From: Roseovarius sp. SCSIO 43702
Lineage (GTDB): Bacteria > Pseudomonadota > Alphaproteobacteria > Rhodobacterales > Rhodobacteraceae
Assembly: GCF_019599045.1 (NCBI RefSeq)
Contig: NZ_CP080623.1
Location: forward strand, 3,060,501 to 3,124,500
Direction of reading: 5' to 3'
Length of the DNA: 64,000 nucleotides
Shown here: piece by piece, positions 27,220 to 37,042 of the stretch
Position numbering within the stretch: the first letter of the stretch is position 1
Layout: every line of letters begins with the position of its first letter
The notes under the pieces: generated by a model
Seen by the model: only the letters and a program-made list of their open reading frames with translations
What the model was told of the DNA's origin: nothing
Databases searched by the model: none
Translations under genes and position numbers: made by a program

Positions 27220-28815
27220 TCACGCCGCGGTGCTGTCTTCCAGCGCGGCTTTCAGAAGCGTGCGCGCGTATTCCGTCTGCGGTCGCTCGAAGAGATCTTC
27301 GGCAAGCCCCGCCTCGACGATGTCGCCCTCTTTCATCACGACGATCTTGTGGCTCATGGCGCGCACCACGTTGAGGTCGTGGCTGATGAAAAGATAGGCC
27401 AGCCCGTGCTTGCGCTGCAACCGGCGCAGAAGCTCGACGATCTGCACCTGAACCGTCATGTCGAGCGCTGATGTCGGCTCGTCCAGGACGAGGAGCTTCG
27501 GCCGCAGGACCATCGCCCGCGCGATCGCGATACGTTGCCGCTGCCCGCCCGAAAACTCGTGTGGAAAACGGTCCATGGCGTCGACCGGCAATTCCACCTC
27601 GCGCAGCACCTCGGCCACCAGTTCGCGCGCCGTCCGGCCATCGGGCGTGCCATGCACGCCAAGCCCCTCGGCCACGATCTGTGCGCAGGTCATCCGCGGG
27701 CTGAGGCTTCCGAACGGATCCTGGAAAACGATCTGCATGTCCTTCCGATGCCGCCGCATCTCGCGCGTGGACCACCGCCGCACGTCCTCGCCACAGAAGG
27801 TGATCCCGCCCTCGGATCCAATGAGACGCATGGCGGCAAGCGCGAGCGTGGTCTTGCCGGACCCGCTTTCCCCCACGATACCCAGCGTCTCGCCCGCGCG
27901 CACTTCGACCGTGGCGTCCTTGACGGCTTTCACGTAGCCGACCTTGCGTTTGAAAAGCCCCTTCTCGATTGGAAACCAGACGCGAAGATTGTCGGTCCGC
28001 ACGATGACGGGTGCGTTTTCGGCGACGCGCTCCGGCTCGCCCGATGGCCGCGCGGCCAGCAGCTTGCGCGTGTAGTCGTGCTGCGGCGCATCGAAAACCT
28101 CCCGCACCGGCCCGCTCTCGACGATCTCGCCGTCCTTCATCACGCAAACCCGGTCGGCGATCCGGCTGACGATCGCGAGATCGTGCGTGATGAAGAGCAG
28201 CCCCATGTCCTCCTCGCGCTTCAATTCGGCCAGAAGCTCGAGGATTCGCGCCTGGATCGTCACGTCGAGCGCGGTGGTCGGCTCGTCGGCGATCAGGATA
28301 TCGGGCTTGTTGGCAAGCGCCATGGCGATCATCACCCGCTGCCGTTGCCCGCCCGAAAGCTGGTGCGGATAGGCGCCGAGCCGCGTTTCGGGGTCGCGCA
28401 CCCCCACCCGGTCAAGAAGTTCGATGATCCTCTGCCGCGCCGCCTCTCCCGTGATGCCCTGGTGCAGTTCGAGGCTTTCGCTGATCTGGCGCTCGAGCGT
28501 ATGCAGCGGGTTGAGCGAGGTCATCGGCTCCTGGAAGATGAAGCTGATGTCGTTGCCGCGCACGTCGCGCAACCGCTTCTTCGAGGCGCCGATCATCTCT
28601 TGCCCGTCATAGGTCACGGACCCTTCGACGATTGCCGATGGCCCGAGGAGCGAGACGGTGCTGAGCGCCGTTACCGACTTTCCCGATCCGCTCTCGCCCA
28701 CCAACGCCACGGTTTCGCCCCGGTCCACGTCGAAGGATACGCCCCGCACGGCCGGCTTGATCTTGCCGTCCTGGCGGAAACTGACCTTCAGGTCGCGTAT
28801 CTTCAGAATGCTCAT
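27220..28815 (-). CDS. yejF: Peptide ABC transporter, fused dual ATP-binding protein (YejF type)
   Basis: A 531-aa cytoplasmic protein with two ABC ATPase domains in one chain (about 1-260 and 275-531). Each has a Walker A (GESGSGKS and GESGSGKT), a signature (LSGGQRQR and FSGGQRQR) and a Walker B ending in DEPT. It powers import of peptides by YejABE. The ATG at 28815 overlaps the yejE stop (ATGA). Its 3' end converges on hemN with 15 bp between the stops. Confidence 0.93.
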   Translation of the reverse strand: MSILKIRDLKVSFRQDGKIKPAVRGVSFDVDRGETVALVGESGSGKSVTALSTVSLLGPSAIVEGSVTYDGQEMIGASKKRLRDVRGNDISFIFQEPMTSLNPLHTLERQISESLELHQGITGEAARQRIIELLDRVGVRDPETRLGAYPHQLSGGQRQRVMIAMALANKPDILIADEPTTALDVTIQARILELLAELKREEDMGLLFITHDLAIVSRIADRVCVMKDGEIVESGPVREVFDAPQHDYTRKLLAARPSGEPERVAENAPVIVRTDNLRVWFPIEKGLFKRKVGYVKAVKDATVEVRAGETLGIVGESGSGKTTLALAAMRLIGSEGGITFCGEDVRRWSTREMRRHRKDMQIVFQDPFGSLSPRMTCAQIVAEGLGVHGTPDGRTARELVAEVLREVELPVDAMDRFPHEFSGGQRQRIAIARAMVLRPKLLVLDEPTSALDMTVQVQIVELLRRLQRKHGLAYLFISHDLNVVRAMSHKIVVMKEGDIVEAGLAEDLFERPQTEYARTLLKAALEDSTAA

Positions 28816-29918
28816 TGGAACGTCTTTCTGGGGTCGAACGCGTCGCGCACACCCTCGAAGATGAAGACCAGAAGCGATAGCATGATCGCGAATGTGAAGA
28901 AGGCCGTGAAGGCGAGCCACGGTGCCTGGAGGTTCTGCTTGGCCTGCCGCGAGAGTTCCCCGAGGCTCGGCGCCGAGGACGGAAGCCCGTAGCCTAGGAA
29001 GTCGAGCCCCGCGAGCGTCGCGATCGTGCCCGTCACGATGAAGGGAAGGAAGGTTACCGTGGCCACCATCGCGTTGGGCAGCATGTGGCGGAACATGATC
29101 GTCATGTTGCCCACGCCCAGCGCCTTGGCCGCGCGCACGTATTCCAGGTTTCGAGCGCGCAGGAACTCTGCCCGCACGAGGCCGACAAGGGCCATCCAGC
29201 CAAAGAACACCATCACCCCGATCAACAACCAGAAGTTCCGGGGCAACACCGCGAAGAGGATGATGATGACGTATAGCTGGGGCGTCGATTCCCAGATTTC
29301 GATGATCCGCTGCATCACCAGGTCCACCCAACCCCCGAAATAGCCCTGCACGGCGCCGGCCGCGACGCCGATGATCGTGGTCAGCACGGTCACGATGATC
29401 GTGAAAAGCACCGACAGGCGGAACCCGTAGATGACCCGCGCCATCACGTCGCGCTTCGTGTCATCGGTGCCAAGCCAGTTCTGTTCGTTGGGCGGCAGCG
29501 GCGCTGCGCCGGGGCGGTCGACAGCGGTGTCATAGGAATAGGGAATGATCGGCCAGAGCGTCCAGCCCTTCTCGATTTCCTCGCCGTCGACCACGCCGTC
29601 CTGCGCATCCTCGATCACGCCCTCGGGGTCGTCGAAACAGCTCTCCAGCCCCCCCGAGACGATCAGGCATTCGACCTCCGGGTCGCGATAGATCGCCTCG
29701 GTCAGGAAATCGCCGCCGAATTCGGTCTCGGGATAGAACTTGAAAACCGGCGTGTAATACTCTCCGCGATACTGCACGAGGATCGGCTTGTCGTTGGCGA
29801 TGAACTCCGCCGGCATGGTGATGACCATCAGCACGCTGAAAAGGATCAGCGACCAGAACGCCCGGCCGTTCTTCCGGAAATTGTACCACCTGCGACGCGC
29901 AAGACCGGACAGCGCCAT
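28812..29918 (-). CDS. yejE: Peptide ABC transporter permease (YejE type)
   Basis: A 368-aa inner-membrane permease. One N-terminal helix is followed by a periplasmic stretch of about 110 residues, then five helices holding the permease loop (EYVRAAKALGVGNMTIMFRHMLPNAM). This domain order is that of YejE. The ATG at 29918 (MALSGLARRRWYNF) starts 4 bp after the yejB stop; the longer frame reading runs into yejB. Confidence 0.92.
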   Translation of the reverse strand: MALSGLARRRWYNFRKNGRAFWSLILFSVLMVITMPAEFIANDKPILVQYRGEYYTPVFKFYPETEFGGDFLTEAIYRDPEVECLIVSGGLESCFDDPEGVIEDAQDGVVDGEEIEKGWTLWPIIPYSYDTAVDRPGAAPLPPNEQNWLGTDDTKRDVMARVIYGFRLSVLFTIIVTVLTTIIGVAAGAVQGYFGGWVDLVMQRIIEIWESTPQLYVIIILFAVLPRNFWLLIGVMVFFGWMALVGLVRAEFLRARNLEYVRAAKALGVGNMTIMFRHMLPNAMVATVTFLPFIVTGTIATLAGLDFLGYGLPSSAPSLGELSRQAKQNLQAPWLAFTAFFTFAIMLSLLVFIFEGVRDAFDPRKTFQ

Positions 29919-29922
29919 TCCC

Positions 29923-31011
29923 TCAGCCCTCGCGCTTTTCGAAGTCGATGCGCGGATCGACCAGGACATAGGTGAGATCGGTCACGAGCTTCATCACAAG
30001 CCCAATCAGCCCGAATAGGTAAAGTGTGGCAAACATCACCGGATAATCGCGCGTAACCGCCGCCTCGAAGCCCAAACGTCCAAGACCGTCGAGCGAGAAG
30101 ATCGTCTCGATGAGAACGCTACCGCCGAAAAACACCCCGATGAAGACCGCCGGAAACCCCGCGATGACGATCAGCATCGCATTGCGGAAGACGTGGCCGT
30201 AAAGCACCTTGCGCTCGCTCAGGCCCTTCGCCCGCGCGGTCATCACGTATTGCTTGCCGATCTCGTCCAGAAAGCTGTTTTTCGTCAGGAGCGTCAGCGT
30301 CGCAAAGCCACCGATGGACATGGCGACGACCGGCAGGGTGATGTGCCAGAGGTAATCGAGCGCCTTTCCGGCGAGGCTCAGTTGATCGAAATTGTCCGAG
30401 GTAAGCCCCCTGAGCGGGAATATCTGGTAGTAGCTCCCGCCCGCGAAGAGGACCAGAAGCAGCACCGCGAACAGGAATGACGGGATCGCGTAGGCCGCGA
30501 TGATCACGCCGCTCGTCCAGGTGTCGAAGCGCGACCCGTCTTTCACGGCCTTGCGGATGCCCAGCGGGATCGAGACGAGATAGGCCAGCAGCGTCGACCA
30601 CAGGCCAAGCGTGAACGAAACCGGCAGCTTTTCCAGCACGAGGTCGATCACCGTGATCTTGCGGAAGTAGCTCTCGCCGAAATCGAACCGGGCGTAGTTC
30701 CACAGCATGTTGACGAACCGCTCCAGCGGCGGCTTGTCGAGACCGAATTGCGCCTCGAGTTCCTTGATGAACTCGGGCGGCAGGCCCCGCGCGCCGAGAT
30801 AGCCCTCGTTCTCGAAATCGCTCGCCTCGGTCGTCACGTCCCCGCCGCCGCCGGCGAAGCCCGAGAACGCATCGCCCTCGCCTTGCATGTTGGCGATGAT
30901 CTGTTCGACCGGCCCGCCCGGCACGAACTGCACGAGGACGAAATTGATGGTCATGATCCCCAGAAGCGTGGGGATGATGAGCAGCAGCCTGCGCAGGATA
31001 TAGGCGCCCAT
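29923..31011 (-). CDS. yejB: Peptide ABC transporter permease (YejB type)
   Basis: A 362-aa inner-membrane permease of the DppB/OppB family. It starts [19 protein letters not shown], has a periplasmic insert of about 80 residues rich in Gly and acids (typical of YejB), then five helices with the ATPase-contact loop [25 protein letters not shown]. Seven bp separate its start from the yejA stop. Confidence 0.92.
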   Translation of the reverse strand: MGAYILRRLLLIIPTLLGIMTINFVLVQFVPGGPVEQIIANMQGEGDAFSGFAGGGGDVTTEASDFENEGYLGARGLPPEFIKELEAQFGLDKPPLERFVNMLWNYARFDFGESYFRKITVIDLVLEKLPVSFTLGLWSTLLAYLVSIPLGIRKAVKDGSRFDTWTSGVIIAAYAIPSFLFAVLLLVLFAGGSYYQIFPLRGLTSDNFDQLSLAGKALDYLWHITLPVVAMSIGGFATLTLLTKNSFLDEIGKQYVMTARAKGLSERKVLYGHVFRNAMLIVIAGFPAVFIGVFFGGSVLIETIFSLDGLGRLGFEAAVTRDYPVMFATLYLFGLIGLVMKLVTDLTYVLVDPRIDFEKREG

Positions 31012-31018
31012 GTCGCGC

Positions 31019-32971
31019 TTACCTCACCGGGGCGCCGGCAGCCCTGAGCCGCTCCGCCTTCTCCGCGTCATACCACCAGAAATCGAGCGCGCCCAACGCG
31101 AATGGCGGAACGGGATCGGGATGGTCGTAGATGTCCCAGTAGGCCACCCAGTGATCGGGCGCGTATCCGTCCGGCAGCACGAAGAACTCGTAACGCAAGG
31201 CCCGGTCGAGCGCGCGGATGGTCATGTGCTCCTCCGCCTCGCTTTCGGTCATGAGCGATTCCTCGATGATCCGGTCCACCATCGGGCTCGCAAGGCCGGC
31301 GGGGTTGAAAAGACTGTATTCCGCCGCCTCGGAACCGAAGCGCTGCGCAAGCCCCGTGCCGGTGCCCAGCAGCGCCGGATACCCGTCGAAGATGAGATCA
31401 TAGTCGCGGTCACGCTCGCGCTTGGTGTATTGCGCGGCATCGACGCTTTCGAAACGTGCGTCGATACCCATCTTCTGAAGGTTAGACACGAAATTCTCGG
31501 CGGTCGCGCGGGACGACGCCGATGCGTTGGCGCTGAACAGGAAATCGAGCCTCAGCGGCTCGCCGGCCTCGTTACGGCGCACGCCGCCCGCCCCCACGGG
31601 CCATCCGGCCTCGTCGAGAAGTTTCATGGCCTTCCGCAGGTTCTTGCGCGAGACGAGCCGGTCGGGATCGGACTCGTGCGGGGTCCAGGGCTCGGTGGTG
31701 AACATCTCCTCGGGCACGATGTCGCCGAGCGACTTCAGGAAATCGAGTTCGTCGCCCTCGGGAAGGCCGCTGGCCGCGAGCGGCGTGCCGGTCGAAAAGG
31801 AATCCTGTTGCTCGTAAAGCCCGTAGAGCAGCGACTTGTTCGTCCATTCGAAATTGAACCCCAGCGCCACGGCCTGCCTGACCTTGCGGTCCTTCAGCGT
31901 GTCGGACCCGAGGTTGAAAACGATCCCCGTCATGTTGGGCGGGAACCCGTCGGGGATCTCCTCGCGCTTCACCCATCCCTTCTCGATGGCCGGGAAATCG
32001 TAGAAGCTCGCCCATTGTTTCGGGTCGTTCTCCGTGCGGAATGTCACCTCGCCTGCCTTGAACGCCTCGAAAGCACCCGTCGAATCCGCGAAATACTCAA
32101 GCCGGATGGTATCGAAATTGTGCCGCCCCCGGTTGATCGGCAGATCCCATCCCCAATAGTCGGGATTGCGCCTGAACGTGACGCGGCGGGGCGGGTCCAC
32201 CTCTTCGAGGATGTAGGGCCCCGATCCCGGCGAGACCTCCATGCGCGGTTCATCGAGCCGCGCGCCCGTCTCTTCGTACCAGTCCTTCGACCAGACCGGC
32301 ACCGTGCCCACCTGGTCGATGAGGCTCCGGCGCGAGATACCCTCGGTGAAGTAGAACTTGACCGTATGATCGTCGATCACCTCGACCTTGGGGATCCTCT
32401 TGCGTACCGCGTCCGCATAGGATTTCAGCCCCTGGTCGAGAAGCAGATTGTGACTGAAAGCCACGTCATGCGCGGTCACGGGGGTGCCGTTGGAAAACCG
32501 CGCCTCGGGCCGCATGTAGAAGATGACCCAGGATTTGTCCTCGGGGTATTCGATCCGCTCGGCCAGAAGGCCGTAATACTCGTCGTAATGATCGGCGGGC
32601 AATGATCCCGACCCGGCAAGAACCTGGCCCAGAAGGCTCTCGTACATCACCGTCGACAGCGCAGAGGCGCGACCGAGCCGCGAGTAGGGGTTCATCGAAT
32701 CGAACGTGCCGCTCAGGGCAAGCGAGATCTCACCGCCCTTCGGCGCATCGGGATTGACGTAATCGAAATGCTCGAAATCGGCGGGATAGGACAGGTTTCC
32801 GAAATACGAATAGCCGTGGCTCTCGATGATATCGTCCTGCGCGACTGCCGCTTGGCTGAGGGCGAAAGCCGCCACCGCCGCACAGCCGAGCCGCCGGAAC
32901 GTGGCTCCGAGCCCGCGCAACGGGGCGCTGTGGCCACGGCAATCTTTCATCCTGTCGTTTTCCCGGATCAT
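31019..32971 (-). CDS. yejA: Peptide ABC transporter periplasmic binding protein (YejA type)
   Basis: A 650-aa extracellular solute-binding protein, family 5. A signal peptide is visible ([22 protein letters not shown], cleavage after AVA), then [29 protein letters not shown], a hallmark of YejA. It delivers oligopeptides, and in E. coli microcin C, to YejBEF. Two starts are possible: 32971 (GGAGG 11 nt upstream, long n-region) or 32950. The operon order here is A-B-E-F, as in enterobacteria. Confidence 0.92.
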   Translation of the reverse strand: MIRENDRMKDCRGHSAPLRGLGATFRRLGCAAVAAFALSQAAVAQDDIIESHGYSYFGNLSYPADFEHFDYVNPDAPKGGEISLALSGTFDSMNPYSRLGRASALSTVMYESLLGQVLAGSGSLPADHYDEYYGLLAERIEYPEDKSWVIFYMRPEARFSNGTPVTAHDVAFSHNLLLDQGLKSYADAVRKRIPKVEVIDDHTVKFYFTEGISRRSLIDQVGTVPVWSKDWYEETGARLDEPRMEVSPGSGPYILEEVDPPRRVTFRRNPDYWGWDLPINRGRHNFDTIRLEYFADSTGAFEAFKAGEVTFRTENDPKQWASFYDFPAIEKGWVKREEIPDGFPPNMTGIVFNLGSDTLKDRKVRQAVALGFNFEWTNKSLLYGLYEQQDSFSTGTPLAASGLPEGDELDFLKSLGDIVPEEMFTTEPWTPHESDPDRLVSRKNLRKAMKLLDEAGWPVGAGGVRRNEAGEPLRLDFLFSANASASSRATAENFVSNLQKMGIDARFESVDAAQYTKRERDRDYDLIFDGYPALLGTGTGLAQRFGSEAAEYSLFNPAGLASPMVDRIIEESLMTESEAEEHMTIRALDRALRYEFFVLPDGYAPDHWVAYWDIYDHPDPVPPFALGALDFWWYDAEKAERLRAAGAPVR

Positions 32972-33079
32972 CAGGCGAAACCCCTCCACTTCACGCCGCA
33001 GGCTAAAACCTTTCCGACCTGTGCCGCAACCGGGCATTTCGCGTCACGCTGCTGCCGTCGCGCCCCCCGGCAGCAGAAA

Positions 33080-33106
33080 GCCGCCATCCCGCATCCGGGT
33101 GGCGGC
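33080..33106 (-). terminator. Terminator after the cytochrome c gene
   Basis: Stem GCCGCCA / TGGCGGC with an inner CCCG/CGGG stem and a CTTT tail on the minus strand. It lies 24 bp after the cytochrome stop. Confidence 0.6.
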
Positions 33107-33129
33107 CTTGAGTCGGCAGATCGCCCCGC

Positions 33130-33660
33130 TCAGTCGCCGATGCTGTCGAGATAGGCGATCAGGTTGGCGCGGTCGCTCGCCTTGTTCAGGCCGGCAAAGC
33201 TCATGGTCGTGCCCGGCGCATAACCGCGAGGGTCCTCGAGGAAAGCATCGAGATTCTCCGGCGACCAGACATCCGCGGCCTCGCTCAGCGCGCCGGAATA
33301 GCCATACCCCGAAACCGAGCCGACGTCGCGGCCCACGACGCCATAGAGATGTGGGCCGGTCGAATTGGCGCCATCCTCCAGCTTGTGACAGGCGCGGCAC
33401 TTGCCGAAGACCTTCTCGCCCTTGCCCGGATCGGCCGCCGCGTAGAGTTCCTCGAACGACTGGCCTTCCTCGGCCGCGCCGCCGTCATCGTCGCCTTCGC
33501 CACCGCCTGCCTCGATGGCATAGCCCATCGCGTGCTCTTCACCGCCATGACCGCCACCGGTGTGATAGATCGTCTCGGCCGCCCACTTCCCCATCAGGAA
33601 GATGAGAAATGCGCCGCAGAAACCGCCTAGGATCTTGGTGAATGTCATCGTGTCGAACAT
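33130..33660 (-). CDS. Membrane-anchored cytochrome c (c552/CycM type)
   Basis: A 176-aa class I cytochrome c kept in the membrane by an uncleaved N-terminal helix (residues 8-27). A flexible Gly/Asp/Glu-rich linker (35-70) follows, then the heme site C88-RA-C91-H92 and the Met ligand in GTTMSFAGL. It probably carries electrons between the bc1 complex and terminal oxidases, as cytochrome cy/c552 do. MTFTK at 33648 is an alternative start. It diverges from pheA. Confidence 0.88.
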   Translation of the reverse strand: MFDTMTFTKILGGFCGAFLIFLMGKWAAETIYHTGGGHGGEEHAMGYAIEAGGGEGDDDGGAAEEGQSFEELYAAADPGKGEKVFGKCRACHKLEDGANSTGPHLYGVVGRDVGSVSGYGYSGALSEAADVWSPENLDAFLEDPRGYAPGTTMSFAGLNKASDRANLIAYLDSIGD

Positions 33661-33780
33661 AGATGCGTTTCCATTCCGTGTCTCTTGGCGGGTATCTATC
33701 CGCTTCCCTTGCTCGGGTGCAAGGTATAGTTTGCGCGACGAAACGCCCTCCCCCGGGCGCCCCGCGACAACGAGACGCCG

Positions 33781-34614
33781 ATGACCGGAACCATAGCTTT
33801 TCAGGGCGAGCCGGGGGCCTATTCCCACCAGGCCTGCCGCGATACCTATCCCGACATGGACGTGCTGCCCTGCCGCACCTTCGAGGACGCCATCGCCGCT
33901 GTCCGCTCGGGCGAGGCGGACCTCGCGATGCTGCCGGTCGAGAACTCGACCTTCGGGCGTGTCGCCGACATCCATCACCTTTTGCCCGAATCCGGTCTCC
34001 ACATCATCGGCGAAGCCTTCGTGCGGGTGCGGATCGCGCTGATGGCCCTGCCGGGCGTGACCCTCGACCGCGTGACCGAGGCGATGAGCCACACGATGTT
34101 GCTGGGCCAATGCCGGAGCTTCCTGGGCAGGCACGGCATCGCGCGCGTGACCGGGGCCGACACAGCCGGCTCTGCGCGGCACGTGGCCGAGGCGGGCCAG
34201 CCTCATCTCGGCGCCTTGGCCAGCGAGCTTGCCGGCGAGATCTACGGCCTCGAGGTCCTCGCGCGCGACATCGAGGACGAAGGAAACAACACCACGCGCT
34301 TTCTCGTCATGGCGCGCGAGCCCGACTTCTCGCGGCGCGGTGATCACGGCATGATGACGACCTTCGTCTTCCAGGTGCGCAACATACCCGCCGCGCTCTA
34401 CAAGGCGATGGGTGGCTTCGCCACCAACGGCGTCAACATGACCAAGCTCGAAAGCTACATGGTCGGTGGGTCGTTCTCGGCGACACAATTCTACGCCGAC
34501 ATTGAAGGGCATCCCGACGATCCTCCTGTCGCCCGCGCGCTCGAAGAGCTCGATTACTTCACCTCCCACGTGAAGATTCTCGGCGTCTATCCCGCATCGG
34601 CCGAACGGGACTAG
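33781..34614 (+). CDS. pheA: Prephenate dehydratase
   Basis: A 277-aa enzyme converting prephenate to phenylpyruvate for phenylalanine synthesis. It opens with IAFQGEPGAYSHQAC, holds VENSTFGRV and the catalytic NNTTRF motif near residue 175, and ends in an ACT domain (about 190-277, containing LESYMVGGSF) that binds phenylalanine for feedback control. There is no chorismate mutase domain, so it is the monofunctional form. Confidence 0.95.
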   Translation: MTGTIAFQGEPGAYSHQACRDTYPDMDVLPCRTFEDAIAAVRSGEADLAMLPVENSTFGRVADIHHLLPESGLHIIGEAFVRVRIALMALPGVTLDRVTEAMSHTMLLGQCRSFLGRHGIARVTGADTAGSARHVAEAGQPHLGALASELAGEIYGLEVLARDIEDEGNNTTRFLVMAREPDFSRRGDHGMMTTFVFQVRNIPAALYKAMGGFATNGVNMTKLESYMVGGSFSATQFYADIEGHPDDPPVARALEELDYFTSHVKILGVYPASAERD

Positions 34615-34948
34615 GTTTCCGTTCCCCCAAACCTATCGCGTGACCGCCGCTCCTTGGTGTGTGGCGATCACGCCGCCGCGCGCCCATCCGCACGTTATGT
34701 CACGTGGCGGAGAGGATCGCTTACAAATCGTGCCGCACCGCCCAAATGACACTCATGGCCTGGCCAAAGACGCACTGATCCCGATCGCGTCTCCAGCGTC
34801 GCTCGGCCCTTACTGTCGGGCCGAAACACGTCACGGAGCATCACGTAAACGCGAGAGGGGTTTCATTTCGGACCATTTGGTCACAAATATAATTCATCAC
34901 CGCGGCCATACCCGCAAACTTCAATCTCTGTCTCGAAAGGACTTCACA
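34615..34948. other. Non-coding region upstream of the repeat-protein gene
   Basis: 334 bp without a convincing gene. It is less GC-rich than its surroundings near the 3' side and holds a perfect -10 box and an adjacent inverted repeat (see 34871-34893). The remainder shows nothing I can identify. Confidence 0.5.
34871..34893 (+). promoter_or_regulatory. Promoter -10 box with adjacent inverted repeat
   Basis: TATAAT at 34888-34893 is a perfect -10 hexamer, rare in this GC-rich genome. Just upstream is the palindrome GACCA-TT-TGGTC (34871-34882), covering the spacer, which could be an operator. No good -35 box is visible at 17 bp, which hints at activator dependence. The gene starts 56 bp downstream. 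Confidence 0.5.
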
Positions 34949-35275
34949 ATGCGTATCATCAAAATTGCCGCCTTCGTCGCTGCCACGGCCACCCCCGCCC
35001 TCGCCACGACGACCGCCCTTCAGACAGCCACCCCGTTGCCCACGATCGAGATCTCGGAACTCAGCGACGCCGAACGCAACGGTCTCTTTGCCGAGCTGAG
35101 TGGCCCCGAGCGCACGGAGCTTTTCGCCGAACTGAGCGGTCCCGAACGGACCGAGCTTTTCGCCGAACTGAGCGACGCCGAACGCAACTCGCTGTTCGCG
35201 GAACTGAGTGGCCCCGAGCGCAACGACCTCTTTGCCGAACTGAGCGGCGATGAACGCAACGGCCTCTTCGCCTGA
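34949..35275 (+). CDS. Secreted protein of six tandem 12-residue repeats
   Basis: A 108-aa protein. Residues 1-19 look like a signal peptide (MRIIKIAAFVAATATPALA). After a 17-residue linker, residues 37-108 are six back-to-back 12-mers of the form ELS(D/G)(A/P/D)ER(N/T)xLFA that run exactly to the stop. The S-x-x-E pattern is a helix-capping box, so each unit is probably a short amphipathic helix. The six DNA units differ at many third positions while the protein repeat is kept, which points to selection on protein sequence. I recognise no family. The ATG at 34949 was chosen because only it gives a signal peptide. Confidence 0.75.
   Translation: MRIIKIAAFVAATATPALATTTALQTATPLPTIEISELSDAERNGLFAELSGPERTELFAELSGPERTELFAELSDAERNSLFAELSGPERNDLFAELSGDERNGLFA
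35057..35272 (+). repeat. Six tandem 36-bp coding repeats
   Basis: Six in-frame 36-bp units with no gaps, inside the repeat-protein gene. Units are alike but not identical, with mostly synonymous differences (for example GAACTGAGC against GAGCTGAGT). Units 2 and 3 encode the same 12 residues. Confidence 0.95.
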
Positions 35276-35310
35276 TCAAGTCAAGACTGCCGAGATCGGC
35301 CACCATCGGA

Positions 35311-35340
35311 GAAAGCGTCGGGTCATCCGGCGCTTTCCCG
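35311..35340. terminator. Probable shared terminator of convergent genes
   Basis: Stem GAAAGCG / CGCTTTC extended by an inner CGG/CCG, between the repeat-protein stop and the convergent SRPBCC stop. Short T-runs at the stem base exist on both strands. Confidence 0.5.
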
Positions 35341-35356
35341 TCATGACACGGGCAGG

Positions 35357-35824
35357 TCAGGCGACCCGGTGATACCTCTCCTCGATATCGCGCGCATACC
35401 CGCCCAAACGCTTGTCGAACTTCCGCAAGAGCGATGAGCGCGCGAGCTTCAGCGATTGCACCAGAAGACGCGCCGAAAGGTTGCGCGGCGTCAAATCGAT
35501 CGTCAGCACGAGGCGCGTCCGTGTGCGCGAGAGAGCCACGAGCTCCACGTCGAGCCTGCCCTCGAGAGCCTTCGACTGCGACACGAAGGCCATCGCCGTG
35601 GGCGGATCGTATTCCACCAACTCTATCGTCGTGCGTCGCGTCTTGCCACGAAACTGGAAACTTGCCTTCCACGTCATGCCGACGTCGATGGAGCTTCGCG
35701 TATCCACGCGCTGGACCTCCGCCCCGCGCCTGAGCGCGGACCGTTCAAGTCCGGCGAAGTCGGAAACCTGCGCGAAAACAAACTCGATCGGTGCCTCTAT
35801 ATCGTCCTTCGACGAGAATTTCAT
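35357..35824 (-). CDS. SRPBCC family protein
   Basis: A 155-aa cytoplasmic protein with the START/Bet v1-like fold pattern: it starts MKFSSKDDIEAPIEFVFAQVSDF and has the alternating strand pattern through ALEGRLDVELVALSRTRTRLVLTIDL. Such proteins bind small hydrophobic ligands; ligand and role are unknown here. It is followed on the plus side by a shared terminator with the repeat-protein gene. Confidence 0.75.
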   Translation of the reverse strand: MKFSSKDDIEAPIEFVFAQVSDFAGLERSALRRGAEVQRVDTRSSIDVGMTWKASFQFRGKTRRTTIELVEYDPPTAMAFVSQSKALEGRLDVELVALSRTRTRLVLTIDLTPRNLSARLLVQSLKLARSSLLRKFDKRLGGYARDIEERYHRVA

Positions 35825-35877
35825 TGCTCTGCCCCACGCTTCGAACGCGTTATATCATGTCACCCGACACTCTCGCG

Positions 35878-36855
35878 TCAATCGAGGGTATCCGCAAGCC
35901 AGTTGCTCAGCAGGAAATGCGCGATGGCCCCCGCCCGCGCGGGTTTGATCGACGGATGTGCACCGGCCATCGCCTCGGTCAGATCCTCGCGCGAAACCCA
36001 CAGCGCCGCCTCGATCTCGACCGGGTCGACGATGATGTCGGTGCTTGTGGCCCGTCCCGCGCATCCTATCATGAGCGAGGCCGGAAACGGCCATGGCTGG
36101 CTCGACAGGTATTCGACCTCGCCCACCTCGATCCGGGTTTCCTCCCGCACCTCCCGGCGCACGGCCGCCTCGACCGTCTCCCCGGGCTCCACGAACCCTG
36201 CGAGAAGCGAATACATCCCGTCTGGCCAGCCCGGCGAACGCCCGAGCAGCACATCGTTTCCATGTGTGATGAGCATGATGACGACCGGGTCGGTACGGGG
36301 AAAATGATGCGCCCGGCAGGCGGGGCAGGTCCGCTGCCACCCGGCCTGGCTGATTTCGCTGGGCATGCCGCACGCGGCGCAGAAGCGGTGGCTGTGATGC
36401 CAGGCATGAAGCGCCTTCGCCGTCGCCGCCAACTCCGCGTCGCGCGTATCGAGCCGGGTCAGAAGCCGCCGCAATTCCCAGAAGGCCTGGCTGTCGGGAA
36501 GCCGTGGATGGCGCTGCACGGTCTCGTCGAGAAACCCGCCGCCGGTCTGCGCGGTCTCGCCCTCCGGCTCCCAGTCGGAAAGGTCGCACGCGAAGACGAG
36601 GCGCCCTGTCGCCTCGCGCCCCAGGAGGAACCTCGGCATCTCGGGTGTCAGGACGGGATGATCCGGTCCAAGGCGAACCAGCCGCGCGCCGCCGCCGGGC
36701 GCCTCGGGTTCAACCAGCGGCTTTCCCCGCCAAAGCACGATCATCTCGGCGCCATGCGCCGCGACCTCGCGCCTGAGCGCGTCATCCCGCCCCCTCAGTT
36801 CCGCCGCCCGGTCGAGGCGCGATCCCCCGAATGTCACCGTTTCCGCCAGCCGCAT
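35878..36855 (-). CDS. nudC: NAD(+)/NADH diphosphatase (NudC)
   Basis: A 325-aa Nudix hydrolase that cleaves NADH and removes NAD caps from RNA in related bacteria. The zinc ribbon has four cysteines (FCAACG and CPAC, near residues 160-180). The Nudix box GFVEPGETVEAAVRREVREE is complete, followed by SQPWPFPASLM, the NudC substrate motif. The ATG at 36855 (MRLAETVTFGG) fits homologues. It diverges from the cpdB-like gene. Confidence 0.93.
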   Translation of the reverse strand: MRLAETVTFGGSRLDRAAELRGRDDALRREVAAHGAEMIVLWRGKPLVEPEAPGGGARLVRLGPDHPVLTPEMPRFLLGREATGRLVFACDLSDWEPEGETAQTGGGFLDETVQRHPRLPDSQAFWELRRLLTRLDTRDAELAATAKALHAWHHSHRFCAACGMPSEISQAGWQRTCPACRAHHFPRTDPVVIMLITHGNDVLLGRSPGWPDGMYSLLAGFVEPGETVEAAVRREVREETRIEVGEVEYLSSQPWPFPASLMIGCAGRATSTDIIVDPVEIEAALWVSREDLTEAMAGAHPSIKPARAGAIAHFLLSNWLADTLD

Positions 36856-37042
36856 GCACGCGCTCCCTCTCTCGGTCTCTGACTGGCACGGCGCGCGTCG
36901 GTGCTCAAGTGACATGAGGTCCACAGTTTTCAATCAACGCGAAGCCGTCTGCACAACTTTGAATTGATCGTCGCGGCGATATTGCTACGTTCGCAAGTAT
37001 GAGCACGATACGCGGAAACCGGCGCGAGAAGATCTGCGCGAG

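Noticed and set aside
27205-27229. 7-bp hairpin between hemN and yejF stops
   Set aside because: Short, overlaps yejF coding sequence and lacks a T-run; too weak to call a terminator.
34640-34948. N-terminal extension of the repeat protein to 211 residues
   Set aside because: The extension spans the promoter elements and removes the signal peptide; the ATG at 34949 explains the protein better.
35057-35272. 36-bp repeats considered as a CRISPR or minisatellite
   Set aside because: There are no spacers, and units stay in frame with silent differences, so this is a protein repeat.
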